Shown here piece after piece: positions 12,341 to 24,368 of a stretch of DNA of 64,000 nt (position 1 is the stretch's first letter; the number at the start of each line of letters is the position of its first letter). The notes under the pieces are model-generated. The model was not told the DNA's origin and ran no database searches. It worked only from the letters and a program-made list of their open reading frames with translations. Origin of the DNA: Dactylellina haptotyla (taxonomy: Eukaryota; Ascomycota; Orbiliomycetes; Orbiliales; Orbiliaceae); NCBI GenBank assembly GCA_031310005.1, contig CM062379.1:868001-932000 (forward strand), given 5' to 3'. Both the position numbers and the translations under genes were made by a program.

Positions 12341-15300
12341 TTAAGGTTGTCGGGTAAGAAGATTACTGAGCTTCGCCTCCATACTTTTCTGAATAGCGGT
12401 GATAAGTCGGATCTGATCAGCAGGATCTGAGCTAATGACGCCATTGAGAAGCGACTCTTTAACTCTATTCTCGCGATAGAGATCCGGAATATTATTCAAG
12501 ATGAACTCGGCGAGTGTATTGTTAATCGAGGAGGGGGAAACAGCAGTAGCGGCTGTTGCTGCAGTTGGGGAAGGTGCAGCTTTCGCAGCGAAACGATCCC
12601 GTAAAGATCTGAGAGCTTCTATTCCCTGTAACTCGAGTCCAGTAAAGGTTTGCTCATTGAGCTCCTTCATTTCTCGAGCTTTCTTAGCGTTTGGTAAGAA
12701 TGTCAGACTGAACCCCTTCTCTGGGAGTAGAAGGTTCCTGCCGCTAAGTTTCGTGGGATGAAAGTTTTCCAAGGGAGCCTCTGGAATAGGAGCTGGGGCA
12801 TTTGAAACGCGGTGCTTCGGTGGCCATTCGAAGTCGGCGCCCTCATTTCTAGTGCAGGGTTGTCGGACCGGCTATATATCAAATGCAATTAGAACCAAGT
12901 GGTGGTAGAATTAAGAAATCAGTGCTAACTTACGTATGCTTCTTGTGGAATATGCAAGGGGCACTTCCACTTCATCAAAACAATGTCGTCTCCTCTCTCT
13001 GGTGGTCGCTTCTGACGTTGCTTGATCGCATGTGGCTCAACAAGGGGTGTAGGGAGACAATCTTGATGCCAATATTGAGCACAGTAATCGCATCCAACAA
13101 GCATTCCACGGTCAGTTCGAAGACGAGATTCTCGGCAGTGATAACAAACGGCGATTTTGCCATCGGATCCTAGAAGCTGATCTTCAAAAGGTAACTCGGC
13201 GAGGCGTCGAAGGTGATCATAAGCGCGAAGACTACAATCATTCATATTAGCGGCTGCTGGAGGAAAGGGCGATAAAGGGTGGCATACTCTTTGTCCTTAG
13301 TCTTGCTGATGTTAAAATGGTCAATAACCTCCTTATAGGTACCAAGTTTGCCCATCTTGACGCCTGAGAAGCTCTCTCGGATATCCTTAGGCAGAACAAA
13401 GCTTCGAGGGTTCATCTGATCCGCGACTTCGAAGAGTTGGCCAAAGAAACCCTTGTACTCAGGATTCGAATGCTTCCTAGTATTCTTCTTCTTGATAGAG
13501 CATCTTCGGCAGTACCACTCCGGTAGTTCTTCCACTTCTTCAGAGGTCAAGGGAGGGACTGCGCAACCGTAATGCTGTTCTTCGTGGCAAGCTTCTCCAT
13601 CGCAAATAACGAGGGGGGCGCCGGTACCGCCGCATACGGTGCATGGACTTTCTTCATCATCCATCAAGTATTCAGGGTTCTCGTTAGCGTCTCTCATCTC
13701 TTCGTCGTCGGAAGCACCAGGCTCTTGTGTTCGGCTACTGTAAAAGCTTGTTAGCATTGTTCTCAAGTGATCGGAATTGGCTGGTTTGTAATTAGGGTGT
13801 ACGCCGAGCAACGCAACATACCGTTCGAGTCCATTTCTACGACGTCGGTCCTCTCCGTTCGTCGACACTCTGACTTTCTCCTTCTGAGTTTCGACGAAAT
13901 CCTGGCAACGTTGCACATAGGCAGACGTCTGGCTCCACTCCTTGTTGAAATCTTCCTCATCGACCTCGAAACAGCGGTCTTCCACTTCCCCGTGCAAGCA
14001 GTCATTCTCTTCATCGGGCTCTCCTCGCAAGCACGTGTATTCCGTAGGAATATATTGGTCATCCAATCGAGCAATACGCTCTTTTCCCTCCTTAAGGATC
14101 TTCATAAGGTTTTTCTGCGCAGCTTCGTCGATGGCGTCTGGTCGTTTTGGTCTCGAGGGTGGAAAATATGGTTCGACGACGCGGCGTTTCTTTCCAGGAT
14201 GTTCTTTCGAATCTGTTAACATGATACCCTCATCTTCGTCTCGTTGCAGTGCGGTGCGCTTTGTTCCTGGTATCGTAGCAGGCTATTCACAAATAGTTAG
14301 TATTAGTAAACAAAAGGTGGCAAAACACAAGAAACCCACCGAAAGGCGTCGTGACATGTCACCACGGAGGATCTGGTTGATGGAATCCAAGGCTGTTGTG
14401 GTATTCCCCGACGTTTCCACCTCGTTCAAAAGGGCGACTACATCCAAATTTCCGGCTTCTTCCGCCATAGCCTTTGCCCTTTTGATGACGGCAAGTACAT
14501 CAGGCTTAGACGCAGACTCGTGAAGCGCCCCACTAAGATCTGAAACCTCCGATGTAGCCATCTCCAGCTTCGTCTCAATCACACTAGCCCCCTCAGAAGT
14601 TTGCCGAGTATCTTGAACCTCAGGCTCGTCAAGATCCATATCACCGAGCTCTCTAGGTGTCTCCGGAATGTTCTCTGAAACAGGAGAGACAAGCTCTTCC
14701 GTAGATCTCAGCTGAGGATCCGGCATGAACGATGGCGAGGGAGAGGTCGACGTGTCAAGTCCCAAGCCAGTCGAGAGTCGCGGTCGCTTATTCTTAGGCT
14801 TGCCCTTAGGACCAGGACCGGGCGCCGGGCCATCATCAACATCCATCACATTGACTATCTTCGCACCCTCCGTATCCGGGAAGATCCATTCATTGTCTGC
14901 CGAGAGCTTTCCGTTCTTCTGGAACATCCGCTTGGCTCTACCTTGATTGGCCTTCATCGTTGTGACATCCTTGTTCCCCACGGTGCCCCATAGGTTGTAA
15001 AACTGATACGCAGACGTCATGTCGCATCTCGGCTCGGGTTCCTTCGGTACCGGTTTGTTAAATACCTCGTCGATTCTCTCTTTCGGCGGGAGGGTACCCA
15101 GAGGAAGCATCCCGTATTCAACAGGAGCGGGCCCGACTTTGGGGTTACCGTAGGAAACGGCTTGTTTGGGAGGTTCGACATCGATAAACCTCCCCGTATC
15201 ATCCAAGTATCTCGTCTTCTTGGTAATTCTATTCCGCCTGTCGTTGGCTGTCGTCTTCATCATCGCCGTTTCCGCCATGATGGCCTCGACGGGCGTCGTA

Positions 15301-16932
15301 GACGCCGATGTCTGCGTTGCTGCCGGCCGTTTCCCCCCTCGTCGGGGACTAACCGAGTGTGCGGTTTTCTTCGCAGACTTTTGCGTGGGTTGATAACTCG
15401 GACTTGTTTGTCTAGAGTTTGACGAAGTAGGTTGTGGTGGAACAGAAGAACCTGTTTGAGGAGTGGGAAATCCAGAGTAAACAGGTTGCGCGTTGCGGGT
15501 TGTTCGTCGCCCACGCCCACCGTAACCTGAGTTGCCGTCCAAAGGAGTCATTATCGTGCCCGTTTCGACATTCTCCGCAGTTACAGGTGGCGATGGCAGA
15601 CTTTCGGAGAGGGTATCCGAGGACGGCGGATTCGTCTGGAGCACCAGCTTCTCCTTATGGGTCCCGTTACTGGCCATTTTGCCCGTTTTTAGTTTCCCAG
15701 CGGGAGCCGGAAGGTCCCCTTTCTCTGCATTTGCGCTCCCGTAAAAATTCGACGGTGATATCGTCGTCGATGGGGAGGACGCAGTATTCGTTTTGAATTT
15801 TAGGATGATCCCAGAGCGACCTTGCGGCGCCTCGGGTTTCTCCTCTGTTATAGTCTCATCTTGCTTAGACCTCGATTTCGCGGTGTCCCTCGCAGGGGGA
15901 TCCGTCTCCTGGCTGAGGGGTCTGAAATGCCGCTCCAAGGTTGACTGCTTCGTGGGTGCTTTGCTCAGACCAGCAGTGCTTGCTTTATCCTTTTTACTAT
16001 CTTTACCGATCGAAAACCTCCCTTTCTTTTTCCCTTCGGTAGCCGTCTGATCTTTCGCTAGATCGGGCATCTCGGCTTCATTGTCCTTGCCATCCGCCTC
16101 ACCTCCCTCTTTGAACTTGGACGACTTTCTCCTCCTCGGGATCTTTGATGCCTGGCCGGCCGTAGAGGCATCGCCTCCTTTCGTAGATTCTCCATTGCTG
16201 GATGCTTCCATCGCAGCATTTTGAGTTCTTCGCTTAGGTGGCTTTCCACTTCCTCTACCAGCTAAAAATACCGAACCATCATGTTAGCCGAGCTCTGATT
16301 GGATCGATTGAAAAGGTGGACAGTGAAACGCGTCAAGTGGATATCACGAGCCGAACTGTTGCCACAATCAAAATTACACTAATTGAGACAACGGCATGGC
16401 ATAATTTGCCGACAGACCCTCTTTTTCAATGTAGCAAACAATTTTGATATACGAGAGCCGCAGCTTTCGGGGAAAAGTTTACGCGTTCGGGATATCATGT
16501 CATGCCGCTGTATTTGGAAAATACGAGCCGTCTCGACCAGGGTGCCTTTCGCGTTCGAAGCAACAGCAACGTTAAGGGGAGGGGAGAGATTCTCTTACTC
16601 TTTTTCTCGTCGGAGGAGTCGTAGACGCTATCTACTTCGTCGTCCGATATCTCCTGTGCCGCCTTCTTTGCGCTCCGCACTCTCGATCCATTCCTCGCAG
16701 GCGCAGCTGCGGCGGAGGACTTCGGCACATTCATAGGAGTGAATGCAATCACTCCAGACTCGGATGAGCCGTTGACCGGCGTGAATGGGGCACCGGCAGA
16801 GCCTGCTACGGCATCGTTCGGCGTCTGAGAACGACTGTTCGTTCTCGCCTTGCCGTCCTGGAACTTGCGCTTTGTCCCAGCGTTCCCTCCCGTGCCGCCG
16901 GTTGAAGAGTCACCGCTCTTCTTGGGCGGCAT
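12341..16932 (-). CDS. Two-PHD chromatin protein, Rco1-like (Rpd3S/Clr6-II type)
   Basis: Five exons (16599-16932, 14340-16261, 13288-14282, 12934-13231, 12341-12871) give 1359 residues. PHD 1 (about 965-1013) has CTVC, ICDGEAC, HYGC and CRRC as Zn ligands. Then comes a segment like that of Rco1 homologues (MNPRSFVLPKDIRESF). PHD 2 (about 1112-1175) runs CYHC, GCDYC, HQDC and ends in WKCPLH, the Cys/His ending also seen in Rco1's second finger. Rco1 with Eaf3 directs the Rpd3S deacetylase to transcribed chromatin and suppresses cryptic initiation. The N-terminal about 750 residues are low-complexity, rich in Ser/Lys/Pro, with one ordered-looking island (about residues 430-530: TRYLDDTGRFIDVEPP ... 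YQFYNLWG). Intron 1 is 337 bp, long for this genome. Intron 2 uses a GTGGGT donor with a TACTAAC-type branch. An alternative is two fused genes, but the frame is open across all junctions. Confidence 0.82.
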
Positions 16933-19350
16933 CCTTAGCCTATAGTTCGCGGGAAGATAGACGTTAGCAAGGAGAGAAATTTTGTGTGGCCATCAATTTC
17001 TCGTGTGGTGTTTTTTTTCTTGGGGCTCAACGTAAATCTCACCCCTAGAAATCGGCAAAGGGGGTCAAGACTTTGGTAGGTAGAAAACAGACGAACGACG
17101 GGAAACCAGGCGAGAGCCAATCAAAATGTATGTAAACAGGATGATGACAGCCGTAGCTTCAGCAGCGAAAATTTACGAGGAGATGAATCCAACGTCCACA
17201 GGATACCCATGCCATTGAAGAATTCAAATACCCAACGTTAGTCGTGTAACGACACGAAATCCTAACGGCTGCAGGCTTTTTCCCGATGCCAAAATATGCC
17301 AAAATGTGCCAAAATACCCCCTCTCCTCCAGGAAGCTGGAAAAGTTGTCCTCGGGCGGGATTTCGACGCTCTCAGCTCTCAGCCTTCATCCACCGTCAGA
17401 GATGACAGATGGTGACTTTCTCGCTCCCAGCTCTTCCTGTTTGAGACCCTGACAAAAACTCGATGGGGAGAAAAAGAAAAATAAGCGGGAAGGGAGAAAC
17501 CACCTACCGATCCCACCGAGCAAAAGCAGCAACGATCGAGGAAGAATCACAGATCCTCGACTCGAAGCTGGAGTGAGCCGAGTTCGACGGATGGAACTCA
17601 AGGCTGTTCGAAAAAAATCCGGACTGCTATGGGAAAACGCCTGGTAGTCACCGGGGGACTACCTTTTCCAACGAGCAGTGGAGAAGGTTGAATGATTTGT
17701 CTATGGAGATGGTGTAGAGGTAGTTAGCGTATGATGTGTCTAATCATCTTAATCATGCATTTAGTGGAATGTAGAGCAAAGAGCTCGAGTAGGGCATGTT
17801 TTTTTTTTTTTATCCCTCAATTTTAGTTGGTGGGCTCTTCAACAACAGCCAGTCAACGCGAGAAATCCCAAAGGAAAACAGTCAACGATAACAGCGGCCC
17901 GGAGCACGAAAAACGCGAAAAATGCACTGGGTAATGGATAAATGGGAAGAGGGGCCATTACCAAGCTGGCAGACCACGTTTCCTGGTGGTTTTGCCTATA
18001 GGCGGTGGTGGTGGTGATGAGGTTGTAAGGGGCGGGTAGATGGATGGAGAGGATGGATGAATGATTGATTGATAGTGGATTAATTAAAGGATTGAGGGCA
18101 GCTTAGCTGTGTTGGTTAGCGAGGTGTGCTCGGGAGTCAATTACAGCTGGTGTGTGTGGGCGCAGGCTCGGTAAGGTTTTGGGGGTGGGAGGAAGAGGAG
18201 AGCAGGAGGAAGGGAAGGGAGCCCAGGCAAAATAAAAATAAAAATATCCCACACTGGCAACAATAATAATAGCACGAGCTATCAACCAGCGGGCAAATCA
18301 GATAGACGTATTCCCTCAACCCGCCCCAATCAGTGGAACCAGCCAGTCGCCAGCTGTGGCAGCAGACGATCACCAGGATCCCTTCCGTGATGGAAGCGTA
18401 GCGGACAGGGCAGCTCTGGCTAAGCCTGCTCAGAAATGCGGACGGAGGGCTGAGGAATGGCCATAGCTCACAGACAGCAAACAAGAATTTCAGTCCAAGT
18501 CTCGACTGGCGGACACTCTGCAAAGCCGGGTCTAACCCGCAAGGCTTCAGGGACCGTACTGAAAAAACTCGAGACCACTTACTTAACGTAATATGTCAAC
18601 TCTGTGTTATAGTGCTTTTTCGTGACGTGGCGTCACAATAGTATCACCACTGAAGCGTGTGTGTGTTTTTTCTTCTGCCTTTGTGGTTCTCGTGATACTC
18701 GAAAATTCTAAAACTCTCGATTCGCAGCTTGATGTCTGTCGATGTTGGTCTTGGTGTGCAGATAATTATAACTATTCGAGCTTAAGAACTCGATGTCGAT
18801 TATTGGATGAAATACCAAATTGCCACGATCGCGATCGGAGAGAAGCCAAATTTAAGACTGCACTGATACCAGCTGAAGCCTGATTTGTTTGTTGAGCATG
18901 TTTGGCTAGAGGAAAGGTGGTTGTAGGAATAGGAAAGCAAGAAATACGAGTTACCCGGCCCGTACGAGATATTTAAATAAAGAGATTGATGTGATAGATG
19001 GATGGTGTGAGGAAAACTCCAAGCCCGAGAGTGGGGGTTATTTATACCCGCAATATCCGGGCAGACGACCACACGCAGCGGCACCAGATCCTTCCATGGC
19101 AGCTTGGATAAGCTTGGGTCCCCTACCTAGGTCTACAGTGGTACCATGATTGCTCGAACAGTTTTTTTTTTTGTATTATTCTCGTGTTTACAGTGATATA
19201 CCCTGGTGAAGTTCTTTTTTAAGTTTTTATCTGTACATGTAGAATCAGGCTTTAGACATGCCTCCAGTAAAGAGTCCATAGACAATTACTGCTGACAGGC
19301 CGAGGCTCGCTCCGTATAACATCATCACTCATGCATAAAAAAGAAACCTC
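16933..19350. other. Intergenic stretch between PHD gene and EBP1-like gene
   Basis: This 2.4 kb region is the upstream side of the PHD gene. It has a poly-T run (17801-17811), three near-identical copies of an AAAATRTGCC unit at about 17290-17318, and GGT/GAT-rich tracts at 18001-18070. Open frames of up to 128 codons exist but read as low-complexity Leu/Ser/Cys sequence and are not credible genes. No RNA gene was recognised. Confidence 0.4.
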
Positions 19351-21015
19351 TTACTCGTCAGCGGAAGCGCCGGCCTTCTTCTTCTTCTTGTTGGCCTTCT
19401 TTGGTGCTCCAATCGGCATTTCGAGAAGCTTGAGGATTTCCTCATCTGTGATCTTCTTGTCCGACTTGATCTTCTCGAGGTCAATGGCTGGAGGAGCTGA
19501 GATAATTGACAATCCCTTCTTTGTGATAGCTATAAGATTGTTAGCACTTTTCTCGCTCTCAATCTCTCATTTCAGTGATGGAAACACTCACCAACAACGC
19601 TGAAATCCTTGGAGGTCATCTTTCCCTCCTTCTCCACAAGGATCTCATATTGCCTCAGAACATTGTGCCTTGTGGCCTCGAGGATACCGAATTTAGCTGC
19701 CTTCTGGTCGCTGAGATGTCGCGACGAGAAGGGGAAGCTTCCAAACTTCGTCCTAACCTCGTTGAAGACCTTTCGAGATGTATCTCGCGTCAAGTGGAAA
19801 GTTACTCCTGTGTTGCGGTGCAGAGTCGGCTTATACTCCGATGGTTTCAACTGTAATTTCCAAAATGCCTTGTTAACCTCATTTCTGATTTCTTAGGTAT
19901 CTCCGTAAAATGATAGATATTTACCTTTCCGCTATCACCGAGAGCAACGGCGACTTCAACACCCCACACATCTCCGATCTCAGGATGACCCTCACCCTTC
20001 GTTCCCTCACTAGGAGCTAGAATGATCTTCTTCTTTCCTTCGATTTCATTTCTTTCGAACTGATATGTGGTTGTGTTCTCGACAAGGCTGCATCCGTATG
20101 TTTTGGCAATGCTGCTTAGGATGGAATTGATCTTGGTCTGGGTTGGTGGCTTGACGACCTTACCCTCCTCAGCTCCGGGGTGCAGACTTGGTGGGAGGAT
20201 AAGTCTCAGGAATGCCTGGTTGATGTAGTGTGTGGCGAGGAGCAGGTCGGCAACTTCACCGGTAATCTCGGCTTCAGCGCCTTCGGAAGCTGGGACGACA
20301 ACGGTGGAACCAACAACGGCGGCGAATCCGTCGATATGAGCGCCGAGCTGGATCTTCACAACCTGGCCGGCCTTGAGAGCCCACTCTGGGGTGGTGGTAT
20401 CCTCTGGATTTGGAGTGAGAGGAGTGATGATCTCATCTGGCGAGATGGTGGTAGGGAAAGAGACGCCTATACGTTGTGCAGGGCGATTATATATCTCAGC
20501 ATTTCATATTCTTTACAACCTTCACCAGTGCCTCGCGCACCTGACTCGTCGAACGCATTCAGATATCATAAACGCTACACACCTTTCTTGATGTCTTTCT
20601 TTCCCTTGAAGACCTTGGAGGTCTCTTCTTCCAAGAGCTTGTCTCCCTCTTCGCAGAGGCTCAAAATGGTAGCACCTTCCTTTACAAGACCAACAATAGC
20701 ACTCAAGACTGTATTCGAGATCTCGGCGGCGGTCTTGTATTTGGTCAAGGTATCAGGGTTGGCGAGGGTGTAATCTACCGAAAGTCCGCCCAGCACGCTC
20801 AGTTAGCACGCCTTACTATTGAGAAATTTTTAAAAAAAATGGTTTCCCCACCCCGCATCCGTTAGAAGGATCCACATGTAGCAAACCTCCCACAGAATGA
20901 AGGGAAGAGTCATCGTGTTGGAGCACGCATCACGGTGGAAGTCAACGGATCGCGGGGTAGAGGCGAGGGGAGGGGAAAGATTAGCAGTACCGATTTCCTT
21001 CTTCTCTTCTGCCAT
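19351..21015 (-). CDS. EBP1/CDB4-like protein (methionine-aminopeptidase fold)
   Basis: Five exons (20991-21015, 20583-20774, 19925-20466, 19592-19850, 19351-19529) give 398 residues. The tiny first exon MAEEKKEI joins to DYTLANPDTLTKYKTAAEI, the typical start of this family (human PA2G4/EBP1, fission yeast 42-kDa curved-DNA-binding protein). The pita-bread fold is recognisable: KKGVSFPTTISPDEII, KAGQVVKIQLGAHIDGFAA, and PPSLHPG. As in the family, the metal-binding residues of true methionine aminopeptidases are not conserved, so it should not cleave Met. The C-terminus is lysine-rich (KKANKKKKK), as in EBP1, where it supports RNA and ribosome binding. The likely role is in ribosome biogenesis or translation, in nucleolus and cytoplasm. 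The first intron is 216 bp and the gene lies alone on this strand. Confidence 0.9.
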
Positions 21016-22396
21016 TTTGAAAGACAAAGACGAGAAGCACTCGAGGTTGATAAGAGAGTAAAAGTTCGGATGAGAGGCGACTTCCAATTGAGGCTCTGGA
21101 TACGAGACGTTCGGTGGAAGGGAGAGTGGTGGTGGAGGAGGAACGGTGTCTCGTGAATGGACCAGTCGTAGTAACGTATTTTTCAAAGGCGGGCAGTTTT
21201 GGGTCGTGTTTGTGTGTGGTGTGCGGCTACAAGCGAAAAATTTAGCTAGCCAACCAGCAACAGCGGGGAAGATGGCCACCAAACGGCAAGTCGAGTCTCT
21301 GCCGACGTACCTCGAGGAAAGAAGAAGGCTGGGGAGGACCAGCGCTGGCGGAAAACAGGTCACAAGCCTGAGGGAGGAGGATGCGTGCTCCGGAACATGG
21401 CGCCCCATGCCGTCCGGGCGGTGGTGAGTAATATCAACGTCCCATCGGCGGTACCTCTCTGCTCGATATTCTCGTCGACGTCCGCAAACGTCACCACGGC
21501 CACAAACCCTGTCGGCCAATGACTGTCCGGCGGCCACGGCTCAGGAATGCCACAGGGCCTGCTATCCCGACCATCACCTCCGAAACAAGCATGTACAAGC
21601 CCTTGAAACCACTGGGATTCTGGTGATACCTCTCCCTCCAGCGGTCTCTCAGGCTTCCTGCTCTCCGTCTTCCATCATTGAATTCCCACTGTCCTGGGCT
21701 CGAGCTTGGTTGGAAAGGGCACTTTGATATTGTCGTCATAGTTGCCAAGCCGCATGCTTGAAAACCGCCGGGCTAGCTGCAATCGAGTCCGAGATCCTTC
21801 GATTGCCAGACCCCAGCCTCGACCTTCCACAGTCTCTCAAGGTTTCTCATTCCATCTACAGGCGAATAGGCGTTCTAGGGTATCAGGGAGTTTTCGAGGC
21901 TATAGTCCTCTGGCTAGTCAATAGGGGTTAATGTACTTGCCAGCGGTCCGGCAAATGACGTTGACATTAAAGACGCCCCCAAAAAATACAACATCCGCAA
22001 CGCATTTCTCGCGCCATACTTCCACGATCTGGACGTTTCACAGGACGGAAGCGCAGTTTTCGGGCTGTTAAAGGGAAATACCGTACGTGATAATTGTAAA
22101 TACCGTCCCCGTGGTGCCATTCTGCCTTTTGATTCGATACGCTCCCCGATAGAGAATAGCCCAACTCTCGGGGGTGAGCCTGTCACCAAAATCCACCCTG
22201 CCAACTGTAGTCTACCTATCAGACATGTTCGCTACCGTGCATAGATACATCTGCCTTAATTTTTAACCATAATTTTGCTATTTGTGCCTCAATTCCCTAA
22301 AATCTCCAGATTGTTTAACGCCTACAAGCAAAAATAGTCTCTAACTACCGCTATCTAAACAGCCACCTCCGGTAAATACTCTACCCCAGGAATTAG
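21016..22396. other. Divergent intergenic region
   Basis: This region separates the divergently transcribed EBP1-like gene and the endonuclease-fold gene, and should hold both promoters. Long open frames on either strand (for example minus 20830-21537) lack domain content and partly overlap the EBP1-like first exon. I see no repeat or RNA gene. The last 100 bases before 22397 are C/T- and A-rich with no TATA element. Confidence 0.4.
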
Positions 22397-23353
22397 ATGG
22401 ACACGATGCAGCTCTCATCCACCCCCCTTCCCCTCCGTATTATCTCCCACAATATCCGCTATGCCACCGGCTCCCCCTTCCGTGGGGAAGAGCGCTGGCC
22501 TGCCCGTCTACCCCTTCTGATATCCCAGCTGCACCACCTAACCTCCGCATCTCCGCATATCCCCACCATAATCTGCCTCCAAGAAGTCCTCCATAACCAA
22601 CTCGTAGATATCCTCAATTCCCTCAACTCCACCCTTCCTTCACATCTACAATGGGCCTCCATTGGCCTCCACCGCGACGACGGCAAGCTCGCCGGCGAAG
22701 CATCTCCGGTAATCTACCAACCAGGCTGCTTCACTCTCCTCTCCAACAAGACCACATGGCTCTCACCCACCCCAACCAAGCCGAGTAAAGGCTGGGACGC
22801 CGCATGTATCCGCGTAATCACCCACGGCATCTTCGAACACACCCACTCTCGCAAAAAGATAGTCTTCATGTCAACCCATCTCGACGACCAGGGTGCCACC
22901 GCCCGCTTCCACGCCGCAGAGATGATTATAGACATCGTATCCGAGTACAAACGCACCGAGAACCTACCAATCGTCCTCGCAGGCGATTTCAATTCCGAAG
23001 TGACTCAGGAAGCGTACAAGCGGCTCGCGAAAAAGGATAGTGGAGTCGTGGACGTCAGGGATTTCGTCAATGCGAGCAGAGTATACGGCGAGGAGAACAC
23101 GTACACCGGATTCGGATACGAAGGCGAGCGAGAGAAAAGGATCGATTTCATATTTGTCAACGATTCGATATCACCAGCGGCGGCGGCGGTATCTGGAGCT
23201 AGTGCTGGTATTTCTGGTGGCACGGCAGCCGAAGATACGGACACAAAGGAGTGGACGGTGAACGGCTACGCTGTCATGCCCAACAAATTTAAGGATGTCG
23301 GAGTGTTTGTGAGCGATCATCGAGCCGTCGTCGCAGATTTGGAGTTACATTAA
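22397..23353 (+). CDS. Endonuclease/exonuclease/phosphatase-fold enzyme
   Basis: A single intronless frame of 318 residues. Motifs of the fold appear in order: SHNIRY (metal/substrate Asn), ICLQEVL (metal-binding Glu, about residue 58-64), STHLDDQG (catalytic His, about 160), LAGDFNSE (Asp and Asn, about 195-202), RIDFIFV, and VSDHRAVVADLEL at the end (general-base Asp-His pair). Length and motif spacing fit the group of small stand-alone fungal family members. The superfamily hydrolyses phosphodiester or phosphoester bonds in nucleic acids, inositol lipids or sphingomyelin; the substrate cannot be told here. There is no signal peptide, so it is probably cytosolic. ATG at 22397 or the next one at 22406 could be used. 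An Ala/Gly-rich loop (AAAAVSGASAGISGGTA) near residue 260 is probably a disordered insertion. Confidence 0.88.
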   Translation: MDTMQLSSTPLPLRIISHNIRYATGSPFRGEERWPARLPLLISQLHHLTSASPHIPTIICLQEVLHNQLVDILNSLNSTLPSHLQWASIGLHRDDGKLAGEASPVIYQPGCFTLLSNKTTWLSPTPTKPSKGWDAACIRVITHGIFEHTHSRKKIVFMSTHLDDQGATARFHAAEMIIDIVSEYKRTENLPIVLAGDFNSEVTQEAYKRLAKKDSGVVDVRDFVNASRVYGEENTYTGFGYEGEREKRIDFIFVNDSISPAAAAVSGASAGISGGTAAEDTDTKEWTVNGYAVMPNKFKDVGVFVSDHRAVVADLELH

Positions 23354-24368
23354 ACTATAAAACTGGCTTTTTGGAAATTCCCGCTGCTGCTGCTTAATGG
23401 TATATGCATATGCATATGCATGCAATACAAACTGTGGGTCGCTCTGATCATGTTTGAAAACAATCACACGCCCCTACCCCCTACCCCCCTCTAGACTAGA
23501 CGCCGCCGTTCTTTTGTACAGCTGTCGAGATCCAACAAAAAGGGGAGGGTGGGTCGATTGTCTCTCATGGTTGCATAAGCGCTTTTCGAGTAATGAATGA
23601 AACATCGGCGTTTACTTTTAGGACGTGTTCACAAAAGTCCCCAGTCCACATGTTCATGCTCTCGCGAGCGATCCTCCGGCTGCGATATACTCGATAGAGC
23701 GTGAAAAAGTGGGTAACTCGTAGGAAAGTTAATATATTAAGTAATAAGAGACAGCCGTACGGGCATGTCGATGCTGCGTGAGCGTTGTGGTAAATTTGTA
23801 TATATACAGAGATTGTCATCCAGAGTCCGTGCGGTTCGCACGCCTGGTGATCTGGTAGAATATGTATAGGTTCCCAGAGTCTAAAATGAAGGTTTTCCAC
23901 CCCGATAATAAACCTGTTTTGGTAAAATGAGTAATAAAAAAAAGCGAGAGATACCGAAAATGTGAAAATGAAACGCCAATTATACACTGTACAAATTATG
24001 AAACTACCCTCTTTGTAGAAAAGCCAACCGGAAGATTTGGTACAAACGAGGGGTGGGGAAAACAAATGAAATGACAAAAGAAAATATTTGAACACCGGTA
24101 TATGCAAAGAGAAATATTAACAAAGGATTATAGAGGGTAAAAAAGTGGGTTTTGAGATACAACGAAGTGAAAACGATCGATGGTGATGATGCTAAACAGT
24201 AAAAGCAAAAAAACAGAAAAAAAAGAAAAATATACCCAGTATACTGTAATGCCACCGCTATATGAAAGCTTTTTTCTATTTTGATTTTGGTTCCAGATAT
24301 GCAAATTGATATGAGAGCTAGCTCATGTGGGACGTGGAGCGTCGTAGGCAAGGTCATTATATGCGAGC
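23354..24368. other. Spacer between convergent genes
   Basis: This stretch lies between the 3' ends of the endonuclease-fold gene and the zinc-cluster regulator. It holds a short (TATGCA)n repeat just after the first gene, listed separately, and A-rich runs near 23,930-24,240. No credible gene is seen. Confidence 0.45.
23401..23424. repeat. (TATGCA)n short tandem repeat
   Basis: About four units of an alternating purine-pyrimidine hexamer lie about 50 bases after the stop of the endonuclease-fold gene. They probably fall in the 3' untranslated region. No function is implied. Confidence 0.7.

Noticed and set aside
14283-14339. Boundary between two independent genes
   Set aside because: The GTGGGT donor, TACTAAC-like branch and GAATAG acceptor join both halves in one frame with no stop, so a single gene is simpler.
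16262-16598. Possible separate small gene in the long first intron of the PHD gene
   Set aside because: The frame here is read-through of exon 1 past a good GTAAGA donor; the acceptor and phase on the other side match exactly.
18137-18523. 128-codon minus-strand open frame
   Set aside because: Composition is low-complexity Leu/Ser/Cys from CT-rich DNA, with no domain and no splice support.
20830-21537. 235-codon minus-strand open frame
   Set aside because: It contains the EBP1-like first exon, but the rest is read-through of the upstream region and the first intron; the spliced model fits the protein family exactly.
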